In this document: positions 13,928 to 25,354 of the stretch, in pieces
Layout of the letters: each line of letters begins with the position of its first letter
How positions within the stretch are numbered: position 1 is the first letter of the stretch
DNA from: Panorpa germanica
Lineage: Eukaryota; Arthropoda; Insecta; Mecoptera; Panorpidae
NCBI GenBank assembly: GCA_963678705.1
Contig: OY783219.1
Span: forward strand, 11,222,001 to 11,286,000
Direction: 5' to 3'
Length of the DNA: 64,000 bases
The notes under the pieces: generated by a model
Seen by the model: the letters and a program-made list of their open reading frames with translations, nothing else
Database searches by the model: none
Told to the model about the DNA's origin: nothing
Made by a program: the position numbers and the translations under genes

Positions 13928-14109
13928 ATACATATACGAGTCTCGTTTATCTATATCTCTTATCTCCTATTTGATATATAATCAACTTATTTTTCAACAG
14001 TATTACACACTTTCGGTTATATATATATACATATTGATAATATATAGAACTTGTATATTATCATTGTATTGTTTTGTTTTTCTATAAATTTTCTTTGATT
14101 TTCACGGGT

Positions 14110-14166
14110 TATGTAATTTAAATTAGCATTATTGTTACGGCATATGTAATTTAAATTAGCATTATT
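14110..14166 (+). repeat. Tandem duplication, 33-bp period
   Basis: TATGTAATTTAAATTAGCAT with a few more bases occurs twice, 33 bp apart, separated by tgttacggca. Confidence 0.8.
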
Positions 14167-14634
14167 TAAATTGATTAAAAAGGACTATTTTGGAAAACAG
14201 TGCTCCAAAACAAATTTATCTTTCAGAGTTATACTTCCTATGATTTAAAATTATTACAATAAAAATAATTAGTGCAAAAACCTCAATTTACTTGTCTCGC
14301 TTTATATTTCTTTCGCTTTATTTAAATAATTAATTAATTAATAGCACTTACAAAAAGTTCTTGTTAATATTTCTTGAGCGAAAAATAAAGAGCTTATTTT
14401 TTTAATTGGTATTATGTTACCAGTGCCATCGAGAACGTTTGATCATTAGCACTTGACTTTAACGATGGTCGGACCATTTGTCAGAGAATTTGAACGATGC
14501 TAAAAACCGTCAATTATAATCACTGATATAAATTATATGTAATTATAGTACTCGTATATTTAGATATATAAAATGATTAAAATCTACGATATGTGTAAAG
14601 GAAATAATGAGACTGATTTTATTTAATTTTTTCA

Positions 14635-15248
14635 TTCGAATTGAATAACAATTCAATATTGTCTTCCTTAAAATCAAAATAATTTCGCGTGTTCCAAAAT
14701 GATGGTGGTTTTTCATTTTCAGGAAGGAAAAAAAGTCTTAAAGAGAAAAGGACTTAAGTCAGGCGAATAAGGAGGCTGAGGAGCCTGAAAAATGTTTTTG
14801 CTAGTCAAAAACTCGTTTTTGTCTCACACGCATGACTCTTTGTGGAAGTTTTTCAACAACCTCTCGTTAAAAATGTTGTTGACCGTTCTTGAAATGAAGT
14901 TCTTCCGCAAAGTGGTACATCTTCAATCTACTCTTCAATTCTCCTACTTCTGATAATGCCGTAAACCATTGAAACCTTTTCAAGATGCTGTCTTTTATTC
15001 TTGTTAAAGTTTAGCAATAGTTTCTGTTGCACTGTGCCCAAGTCTGAAGCAAAACCTGATACATCATTGCTCGAAATTCTAGTTATTCATATTTAGAACG
15101 CACTGGACAACCAAATGGCTTTTCCGAGTTCAAACTCGTGCTGAAGGCATATCACATTGTCAACAGTCATCCCTCAAAATCTCGCGTTCTAACTCTTGTC
15201 AAACTGAACGCTACGTTGTCAGTAACTTTGTTTGATTTACACACCTCG
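14635..15248 (-). pseudogene. Mariner-family transposase relic with internal deletion
   Basis: A mariner (Tc1/mariner superfamily) element moves by cut-and-paste using a D,D34D transposase. The minus strand starts MNN, stop, NFEQ near 15090, then reads IRFCFRLGHSATETIAKL, a frame-shifted GRxxIEDxPxCGR-like block, and finally EFLTSKNIFQAPQPPYSPDL. About half of the normal 345-codon protein, including most of the catalytic core, is missing. Stops and frameshifts are frequent. The 5' end is intact: a CGAGGTGTGTAAATC terminal repeat at the right edge next to a TA dinucleotide, the expected target. The left terminal repeat was not found. Confidence 0.85.
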
Positions 15249-15280
15249 TATAGTATAGTATATATTTACAAGCACTCTTA

Positions 15281-15354
15281 TATAATTTTTTTTGTTTCAG
15301 GTGAGTTGGGCTAACTTTTCTAAACTTGAGTCATATTTCTTCATTCAGGTATTT
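15281..15354 (+). promoter_or_regulatory. Candidate recursive splice site or 48-nt cassette exon
   Basis: ATTTTTTTTGTTTCAG is followed immediately by GTGAGT at 15301. A second CAG|GTATTT donor lies 48 nt on, and the 48-nt segment is open in its first frame (16 codons). The layout mirrors that at 37.3 kb, although the sequences are unrelated. Confidence 0.4.
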
Positions 15355-18300
15355 AAATATATTTTTTATGAACTCTATGCACGACGGTAGAGTCATCAAT
15401 AGTTTAGATAAGGATCAGGAATCTCGTAGAGATAAGAAGGTTGCTATAATTTTAAAATAGAATTTTGTTCTGTTTTTTTTATTGGGCTTTGGCTTATGCA
15501 GCTTTCTTATCATTCTAAAATACATAAATATTACATTCTATAACATATAAAACTATACATCATATTTAGATCTATATACACATATAAACTTATACAATTT
15601 TATTTACATCTTCATTTGCTTACTATTAGAACTAGATAAACTATAAATTATATTTAATATGAATTTTAGTGATTAATGTAAATGTTCTATATCAATTACA
15701 TTGGCAAATATAAATTCAATAACACTCTTTGCACAGGCATTATTTACATCTGAGATCAAACTTATCTCGTTCACTGTCATCATGGTAGATTTGCACCAGC
15801 TTTTTAAGTTTGCATCTTAGTACCATGTGATCAATCAGAAGATTGCATACAACTAATACATGTTATGAAATAAATTGATGTAAATTCTATATGATGGTCC
15901 ATTAGATTATGGTGCTTGTAATGGTTTCATTATGAATGCGATGTTTCACCAGTGACGTTTCTTCAGAAATACAATAGAAGCTTGCACTATCTAACTAGAA
16001 CTATCTTAGTAGTTTTGACGAGATGTTTGTGAGGAATTTCCATGGCGATAATACCCAATTCAGATTTCTATGTTTTATTCCATTATTTAATTTTTTATGT
16101 TACAAATCAGTGGCGTAGCTACCGCCGTATCTGTCGTGTCAATGATACGGGCCCCCAGGCTACAAGATCCCCAAACTTGTGTAAGCTCTTCGATAAAATC
16201 TCTTAGGCCGTACTTAGCTTAGTTCTTAGGAGTATTAATTGTAAGTAATGATGTATAATCAATATATAATTATTTTAAATATTGATATATTATAAATCTT
16301 TTCTCATCATTTGTAAAATCCCTCCAACAAATTGTGATACGGGGCACGTCTAAAGCACCCTACTTTACTAGTAAGGTTAAATAGTTACAAATGCTCATTT
16401 TGTACTTAGTCTCTCATTTTTACCAAGTTTTGTTTATAACTTTTGCAACACCAGTTATAGTTTATACCCTTGGTAACATGAACTGTCTGAAAGGTAGGCT
16501 CTTTGTCAGAGATCGACACCTCATTCCTTTTTGTTTGATCCTTCATAGGGCTCACAACGTTTACTCCAACAAATACATCTTTCGCAAAGAAACACGTGCT
16601 TTAAATATTACCATTTACTATTTTTCACTACACAAATCATAAAACTTGAAATTTAAATCCATGTTATTTCTTATAAAAATTAATAATTCGTGCGGTGTGC
16701 ACTGTCTCTTAGAAATAATGTGCCGAATAATTCCTTCGATGTAAACGCATTATTTTAAAAACATTAAACAGTGAAATAATAACCTAGCATTGTAAAAATA
16801 TATAGCACCAATAAGATAAGTCCTCTGCACATACGTTTTTCATGCCTACAAATAACTTTTCCTTGACAGTTAATGGATTTTTTATATCTTTATTATGCTT
16901 ATTTTTTAAAATTGACTCTTGAATATAATATTACTAAATAAACAAAATAACAGATGCATTATTAATATGAACCCCTTTTAAAAACATACTAAAATAAATA
17001 GAAAAAGGAAATTTCTTATATAATATTTTTATTACCTTTATACAATATATTGAATACTTTGAAACCCTAATGGATTTGATTATGTTTTACGTCTTCCTGC
17101 CTCTTTTCTTCTCCCACTGTACCCGGTAGCTGGAAGATGGTGACTGGTGTTGTTCCGTGTATAGCTCATTTCATGTTGTTGTTTTTAATGTTGTTTGAAA
17201 GTAACTTCCGGCTCCGTAACATGATTTAGCATGTTATTTTCTAAATTGTATTACATTTTGACATTATAGACAGTTCGTTGTTCGTTGCAAAATAACTGTA
17301 ACTTAATTCTACGTATTCTATTTCTTACTTGTTTATCAAATTTTTATATTTGTGTGGTGTTATATGTGTTGTATAACGAATTTTATAAGGAGTATTATAC
17401 AGTCATGATTTCTTGTCTATTTTGCAAGTTACTCCTTGCAAACTAACTGTTCTCCCCGCTCTAAAGCGTTCTCCTTTCTTTTTGGAGTGGACACCACTTT
17501 ATAAGTCATATTTTGGTCTTAGTGGTGCTCCCAGCTCACTTAAATAATTACAAGTCAGAAGTATTCCACGCAACAGGCAAGCATTAGGAATGGGCTTGTG
17601 TCCTATGTCTTAATTTCTATAAAACTGTACTATATATTGATAATGTTGGTTACTAGAAACTCAAATGTCTAATTATTTTTTAATAACTCCTTATATTTCA
17701 GGAGATATTAACAATTAAAAAAGTCATTTTTTCTCTTTAATTATTAAAGGGATTCAACGTTGGACAACATTCCAACTGTATGTGTCATCACAGCCGCTAG
17801 GTGCTCTCTCTTTTATACAACAGAGCGTAAAAGAGATAGCATATTCGAGATAAAACTCTGGCAAGTTTACAGGTTACCAACCTTACAGCTCGTAAATCTC
17901 TGCTATATATTATTTACATCTATTTCAAGGAACAATAAAATTTCAATATTATGTCTGCCTTAGTATGGTTAAATAAAATAAAAACTTATTATTCTTTGAC
18001 TTGACTTAATTATTTCGACTACCAACAGCTACAAAATATTACCACAACACTGACCAAATCAACAAATAACTGACTTTAAAATGTATTTAACGTCATACAA
18101 ATATGGCCGACCATTTCTAGCGCTAAAACTACAATTCAAATTTTTAATTGCTATATTTCCGTCAACATTTAGATATTTAATAAAATAGACACGCCAACAT
18201 ACATTTATTAACATCAATTTCAATCGACCACTAAAAAATGAGGACACAAGCCCATTTGTTTTACAGTGTATAATACATTTATATAATAAAACTTAAAATT

Positions 18301-19084
18301 AGCAGATAGTATAACATTCAATTTAAATATGGATTTAATGTCTCGGTAAACTTTGTTACTGTTGAAAATATTGTTTATGTACTTAATATAATAATGTTAC
18401 TATCTATATTTTCATGATGACAATTTATTGTTAACTACTCCTATATAATTTGAACTAATTCTTGAATGTATTTAAAGCTTAAATGCCTGAAAGCACGCTA
18501 AAAGCTCCCTGCTTTGGGAAATGTTAAATATGTTTTAAAATGATAAAGAATTTTCCAATATTATAGGCTGCAATAAAATTACTCGGTTCATTTATTATTC
18601 ATAAACTAAACCAAACTTGTGGTTAAAATATTAAAATAAAATCATAAGGTTATGGAAATTTGAATGGTTTGGTTTTCCTTGCTTTTCTCTGCCTTTCTTG
18701 TCAGTCTTCTGGCTGTTAAACTAATTTTACATATTTTAATACAATATTATTTTAACTTTTTTATTACTTTACATTATTATGTATCAGAAAGGTTAGCTGA
18801 GCGGAACACAGAAACAAATATTAACGGTTATTTTCATTTTTCATTATTTTCAGTACTTTGAACAGATTCAAAATGACATATTTATAAATATATGAATATA
18901 TAAAGCTAGTGACAGGTTTTGTTTATATTAATATATTGAAGAGGACAGAGAACTATAAAAACCACTTTAGTATTTTATAGGTTATAAATATATTTCGTCC
19001 GTCAATCAAACTCGTTTAAATATTCTTAGTTTTATTGTATTTTTCTTAAATTTCAAGATGCACATTAACTTTTCGAATTTATAT
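15355..19084. other. AT-rich noncoding DNA
   Basis: A hAT-like end (CAGTGGCGTAGCTACCG) occurs at 16109 with gatacgggcccc and gatacggggcac nearby, but no second terminus was found. No other structure seen. Confidence 0.5.
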
Positions 19085-19660
19085 AATAAATATTTCTTGA
19101 GGGAGTATGAGGATGAAGAGCGGAGGAAGAAGATAATATAAAGGAAAAGAAGTAGCGGTAAGAGAGATAAAAGGAAAATGAGAGAAAAGGTGGGACGTTC
19201 AGGAAATACGATGGGGATGAGAACATGTGAGAGGGAAAGGAGAAAATGGTATGAACAAAATGGAATAAAGGATGTAGTCAGTTAATATTGATGCAAATGG
19301 ATATAGAACTGCAATAACAGAAAATAGTTTAGAAGATATAGGAGATATCGTGCAATAATACACGAGTAAAATATTGGAGTATCTAGAAAAAGAGGGAAAT
19401 AGATATTGAGGATGATCGCAATGATGAGACGGAAGAAGAAAAGCGGAATATGTAGAATGTACAAGAAGAGGACGAAAGGCTGAAGCATATTACGTAAGAG
19501 TAGGTGTAAATGTAAGATAGAAACAGAAAGAACCGTGTATAAACTGCCGCTAGGAGAGAGTGAAGAAACAAATGGATGACGAAAATAAGGAAGAGGCAAA
19601 TAGAGATGGTGGAAGCGGAGGGTGTGAAAGAAAGCAAGGCAGATGACGAAGCTGATTAAA
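19085..19660 (+). pseudogene. LINE-A fragment, highly degraded
   Basis: A purine-rich block of about 570 bp. Recognisable pieces are GNRY, CRMYKK and ERLKHI in shifting frames, in the order expected for the RFRxGN...NRYW...C-x2-C...ETLEH...C segment. The two long minus-strand frames over it are antisense artefacts of purine bias. Confidence 0.5.
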
Positions 19661-19867
19661 GAAAAAATACAACGGAAGTTGACAGTAATAAATATAAATA
19701 TTTTGATTTTTTTATGCTGATTTTATGAAGTAAGAATTAATTGAAATGTAAATGTAACGGCGCAAGAAACATTATATTAAAGATAAAAATATTTCTTACT
19801 TATATTATGAGAGCTTAATTAAAGAATGCCAGAATGCTATATCTTTGACTTCGATCCAATGTGCTCA

Positions 19868-20009
19868 CATAATCTAATAAACTTATTAAGCAGTGCAGTA
19901 GCATATATGAGTTTACAACAACATAAACTGACAATATTATAGGATCATCCATGAAACGACTCAGCAACAGATAATAGGCTGACGTTAAATAAATTATGTT
20001 AAAAAAATT
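19868..20009 (+). mobile_element. SINE 3' fragment
   Basis: ataaacttattaagcagtgc, the catatatg patch, cgactcagcaacagataata and ggctgacgttaaataaatta identify the family. The middle is diverged. Confidence 0.65.
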
Positions 20010-20441
20010 ATATAACATTCATATGCATAAATTTAATAAAAATAATATTCTTAATCATTAAGTCATTAGATACGAAGATATTAACCAAAGTCTTGAAATT
20101 TAACTCTTTTTAGCACTATTAAAAGTTAAGCAAACTAAAAGAAAAACTAAGGCAGCAATTTTCAAACAAATGCTCTTATGTATGTAGACAATACCAAATA
20201 TTATATTTTGAGAAAGTTTGTAAATGAAATTTATGAAATTACTGATATATTTTAAATATCTTTGAACATTATCTGTATTGTGATATTACTGGATCCAAAC
20301 AACGTCAGCCAGTATTGTAACGTTCTGTGTACTTCATATTCGTGGCTTGTCGATGCACATTGGCAGGCTGCCAATTTATTTTGGATTTTGACTTATAAAT
20401 AATACATGATTTTGTTCACTGTTCGCATATTAAGATAATAC

Positions 20442-20486
20442 CACTAAATCAATTTAGTCTAAAATTCGTATCAAATTGATTTAGTG
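20442..20486. other. Perfect 14-bp inverted repeat
   Basis: CACTAAATCAATTT and AAATTGATTTAGTG are separated by 17 nt and could form a cruciform or RNA hairpin. No mobile-element termini were recognised. Confidence 0.7.
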
Positions 20487-20489
20487 AAA

Positions 20490-23240
20490 TACTGTATAAT
20501 CGTAATGTTTAATGTTTTGATACATTTCTGACATTCTGTTGTTTTATGGTATTTACATATTAAGTAATTATACTCATGTATAAGAAATAAATATTTCATT
20601 TAATCTAGATATGAATATTAGTATAATATAAGAGATTGTGTAAATTGTAAGTTAGGAACGAAGTGTCGAGAGAGTAAATAATGTTTCAGATCCGTGTTCT
20701 ATGTACAATTAAATACTAAAACTATTTGACTCGTCAAGTTTTGAACGCACTTGAATTTGTAAAATCGGTCGAACCGTTTTTGTTTTCGAGTAAATATTTG
20801 TTAAGAAATGATGTCGAAACCATCAGATTTGGTATTCAATATAAATTATTTAAAGGCCATTATTTAAATATAAAACACTTGGAAATTTGAACATTTGGAA
20901 CCTTATTTGCGGTTTAGGCAATCCGGTTTAAACTTGAAATCTTCTTCAAAATATGGACTTTCCCGTTTTTTTAAAACTGTTTCGTTTGACAAGAATTCCA
21001 TTGAGTGTGCAATGCTGCGTTATTCCAAAGTTGACAATCTGTGAACTGGAGTTTGAGTTGAAAATACAACTGCCGCTTGAAACTCTTGAAAGAACCCGAA
21101 CCTGGCGGTTTGTCTTTTGTGCGTCTAAAACAGAGAAGTTATTTTTAAGTTATCTGTACACGAAAGTTAAATGGCTATTTTTTTTAACTATGCTAATTTT
21201 CCAATGATTTTACCAGGTTGAGTAAAACTGAAACATGGAATTGCTCAAGATTGCATGATATATACAGCCGAAAATATTTATTTCGTTTTTAATCTTGATC
21301 CTGTTTTTTTGTTATTTAAAATGAAATTGGAAAAGAAACCAATGATATTTCGTTTGAGTCTTCATTAACGAAATTATTTCACTTTTTTTTAAAATACGAA
21401 ATAAAAATATTAAAAGATGAGTCTGACTCTAAATCTGTAATACACTGTACAAAAATAAATATTTATAAAATAACCGGCGAAAATCATATAAAAAATTGGC
21501 TATCATCCAACGCATACTCTGCACACACCACGGTACACACCATATGCTTCTGATCTCGTGTAACTATCCTAATCCAACGGGATAATGGCTGTGCTCAGTA
21601 CACAGTACAAAAGGATTACACATAATGTTGCTGACAGATTATAATACCGATGACAGCAGCTAACTCTTTCCAACGAGGTATCGTGTACCTCCCAGAATTT
21701 ATGCACTCATACAGCACACCAGCTCCTTTGCACGTCACATTTTGCGGATTAGTTAAACATTTGCAATAATTGGAAGAGGGCTTTATATTTTAAATGTAAC
21801 TTTTATTTATCTTATTTATTTTTGATTTAGATATTTTACACAGATTTCATAAAATACATAATAATCTTTCAGTAAAGTCAAATAAAAAGAAAATTACACA
21901 AGTTCCTAAAATTTAATGTATATAAACAGATAGAAAGTTGAAATTTCATTCGACATAGCAACAAGATTGTTTCTATATATTCGTATTTTTTATTTGTTTT
22001 ATTTATTTGTTTGTAATTCTTTTATTTTTAAATATTATGTATTGCAAATTTTTCTATTCATTCATTTATTTATTTACAGGTACAATTCTTATGAATAACT
22101 AGTTATTGTTTGTTTTTGTGTAAAATACAATTCAACTGTGCTTGTAATGGCCTCTAGCTAACAATATTAATGATTTGGTCAAGATAGATTGTTATGCATA
22201 TCTTCGCTCTAGCATCAATAATAATAGTTAGACTTTTTCGATCATTCTTAACTCGTTGGTAACTCAAAATCGTCACAATTCATACGCCGCACCAACAACA
22301 GTTAACATCACATCTTATCTATTGCAAGGCACACAGCTCTAGTAACGGATTCTGTTATATTGAAACTTACTTTACACTTGCTTGTGAACTCATTTTTTGG
22401 AGGTCGTTTTTTCATTTTCGTTTAAAATATAAGTTAAAATATGTCTATTGGCGTTTCTATTCTTTTAAATATCTAAAAGTTGACGTTGTTATAGGTATTT
22501 ATTATTTCAATTTCGCCGCTTTTGTTAGCTCTCTGCATATGACGTCACAGAATAAATAAGTAATCGAGATTATTGACAATTTTAGTATAACATTTGATGC
22601 GATACACATCTCAGATATAAGTAGTAACTATGCATCTCACACACACACTGACACTGATAGATGCATTTCTTTTACCCTCAGTTGTATGAAAATGATTGTA
22701 AATCATCGGATATGACGTCACACGCAGACTTATTCTTTATATTAATATCTTCTATAATATTGCGACTTATTAAAAAATAATTAGACATTTGAACACAGTT
22801 TTAGAGAAAATAAGTCATGGTTCTTTATAAGTCATGGTTTTTTATACAGTTTGTACATTATTTTAATAATATTTCTTTTTATTTAATTTATTTAACGTCA
22901 AATACATGAATTTGTTCCTTGTGTAATCTTGCTATTGACAATTCTGACGAATCACGTTCAAAGTCAACATTATTAATTGTTTTATTTATTTGAACGAAAT
23001 TCATTATGATCCAACTATGTACAACTTTAATTCGGGTGTATTTTACTAAATTAATAATATAGAGAGAGGTATTTTCCTATATAGCACACTACAGTGGTTT
23101 TTCTAAATTAATGAAATATCTAATTAAGTTACCCTACTTCCTATTCCTTTGTTTCTGTAATGCGGATAGCACCTGTCGGATTCAATATATAATAAACCCA
23201 TGCAGATGAAATTGTTAATATTTTAGCGGTTTTTGAACAC
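20490..23240. other. AT-rich noncoding DNA
   Basis: An 84-codon frame at 20953-21207 has no recognisable features. ATTCATTTATTTATTTACAG|GTAC at 22080 is a weaker acceptor/donor juxtaposition. Otherwise nothing is seen. Confidence 0.5.
22874..22900 (-). mobile_element. SINE tail scrap
   Basis: Only the terminal tgacgttaaataaattaaat (minus strand) plus an A-rich end is left. Confidence 0.4.
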
Positions 23241-23245
23241 TCTGT

Positions 23246-23440
23246 GGTTTCTGGTTTCTGGTAACTGGTAACTGGTTACTGTAGTTGTAGAGAGTAGACT
23301 CTACGGTTGGTTTGCCCATTGGCTACGTACAGATTATTTAATATCTGTGCAGACTAAACCAAGAGCTTAGCCAACATGGCGACGGGTGGAAGGCGAGGGG
23401 TGCCTCACCAAGGCATGTACTGGTAAACCTATTTAACGCC
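23246..23440 (+). other. Possible transcription start region or first exon
   Basis: A GC-richer island begins with five 7-bp units (GGTTTCT/GGTAACT/GGTTACT, 23246-23280). It continues through CCCATTGGCTACG and ATTATTTAATA to CCAACATGGCGACGG, which fits both a good start-codon context and the YY1/PHO-type motif. The frame MATGGRRGVPHQGMYW runs into TAA unless spliced at CTG|GTAAAC. No homology recognised. Confidence 0.2.
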
Positions 23441-24374
23441 CATATTGGTAGATTAATTCTATTGCCGGTGAATATTAATATAATAACTACTTACCTACGA
23501 GTATGTATGGTATATAGATCAATTAGTCCAGTAAAATTACTCTAAAGTATGGTGAAACCACAGAAAAACTTCTTCAATTGATATTTTTTATTTTATATGG
23601 TATTTTCAGACGAAAACTCACTATTCTTATATATAGGTTAATGATTAGTCATACAAATCTTACACATACTTATTCAAAAGAGAATCGCAACCAATATGTT
23701 AACAATATAAAAGCCCACTGACGGTAAAGCATATTATTCTTCGATGCTCAAAGGCATTCGTCGCACAAACAAGGCTGTAATATGCCTGAGATATATAATC
23801 AGATATTTGGAAGCAAGTTAATGTGTACTTTCTGGGAGCTGAAAGTAATTAACAAATTTATATTGGATAGTTTAATTTGCTTATTAATTTATATGTCGTA
23901 GTCGTTAAATAAAACGTACTATAAAATGTTTTTTATTAAATTTATATATTTGGTGTTTCACTTAATTAGTACACTAATACTATTTATTATCATTATTAGT
24001 TATTACAATATTATTTTAATATGGTTTTGTTTCTTTTCTTTTACAATTTATGCTTTTGTGTCTTAAATTTAACTTATGATAATGTCAATGTGATAAAAAT
24101 TGACTATTACTGAATCAAGATAACACGTACAGCTATTGTGGTGTTATCCTAGAGATCCTTGAGCAAGTAAAAGTAAACCGATCCCGATCCGATTTACAGA
24201 CTAATTTAAAGTATCCCAAAAACTGTATATATAGGTATTATTTTATAATAATAGCTAAGGGTTTTAAGTCAAGTGGTTATTCGGCATTAACGTGGGATTT
24301 GTTAGCAGTAGAAAGGTCTTACAGTTCTTATCTAATGTTGTTTTAAGTGTTTTTATTATATTTGAAATCATAGA

Positions 24375-24545
24375 TAGTTGCTAGTTGAAAGTATGCACAA
24401 CGTTGCATTCGAATACACCCTTGTTTTTGTAGTAAAATTAAATTTTGATATAACGTTACAGTCTACAGTGTAGTAAAATCGAATTCATTTTCATTGTTTC
24501 TGTGTTTTCATCTGTGTCATCTTTCCAATTCATTTCATATCAGAG
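24375..24545 (+). repeat. Repeat shared with 56425-56590
   Basis: Both contain acaa[c/t]gttgcattcgaatac, then a T-rich stretch with tttctgtgt and a ttcattt-atatcaga end in the same order and orientation. Confidence 0.45.
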
Positions 24546-25059
24546 TGAATATACAATATATGATAATATACTAAATAAATAATAAATTAATTCATAATAT
24601 TCTCAAAATTTCTTACAAGTATTGTACCTATACAGTATACTACGAATAGAAAGAATACACGATGTACGAGTACGTTATCAATAAAAATAAAATTCTTGTG
24701 GAATTCTTTGGTGAATAGGTCTAAAACAGATACGGAAATCAAAATGCTTACATCGTCGTGTAGGTATTATGCATCGGCGAACCGATTATAGTAGCACCGA
24801 TTATCTAGAATCTAGATCAAGTTAAGAATGCTTTCCCCTTCACTAGAAAAGAGCTTTATCTGAAAATAATGCTGGATTTAGATTTAAATCAAGGAAAAAA
24901 ACAAGACATGGTTTAAAGCTGATATTAAATTCAGGAATTCCTTTTAGAAATTTAATATAATTTTCAAAAAGTTTCTCTTTCACTTGGTGCAACAAAGTTA
25001 TAATTTAAAAATAACAATGATCTTCAGATTTTTTTCTTTTTGTTATTAGCATCAATTAT

Positions 25060-25167
25060 TGTTAAGTGTATACTCCCGCTAAGCACAAAATATGAATGTT
25101 ACCTTACATATAATATTTTACTTAAGGGAACTTAATAATATTTAATCTGAATGGTCTTATTTTATTA
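25060..25167 (+). repeat. Family D repeat copy
   Basis: aatgttaccttacatataat, attttactta and ttaataatatttaatct define a core shared with copies at 44.3, 47.4-47.7, 48.7 and 62.3 kb. A SINE follows directly. Confidence 0.55.
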
Positions 25168-25170
25168 GTT

Positions 25171-25291
25171 CAATTTTTTACCTATTTCCGATGCTGAATT
25201 TGTCACTGATGACATTCTATTATATTGGTAATAATTATGGTGTCTTAGCTTCATATATGTGGCTACTCCACCGCTGCCTAATAAGTGTATG

Positions 25292-25293
<2 letters not shown>
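25171..25293 (-). mobile_element. SINE fragment abutting a (TA)n tract
   Basis: On the plus strand it reads cctatttccgatgctgaat, ccaccgctgcctaataagtg and tatgatta before the (TA)n tract begins. It is the 3' half of the family on the minus strand. Confidence 0.65.

Positions 25294-25349
<56 letters not shown>
25294..25349. repeat. (TA)n microsatellite
   Basis: About 56 bp of alternating TA at the interior of a SINE copy. Confidence 0.95.

Positions 25350-25354
<5 letters not shown>

Noticed and set aside
16109-16352. hAT MITE starting CAGTGGCGTAGCTACCG
   Set aside because: The internal gatacgggcccc and gatacggggcac are in direct, not inverted, orientation, and no second terminus or duplication was found.
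19282-19637. 105- and 84-codon minus-strand frames resembling membrane proteins
   Set aside because: Antisense shadows of another LINE-A fragment; hydrophobicity is due to T-rich codons.
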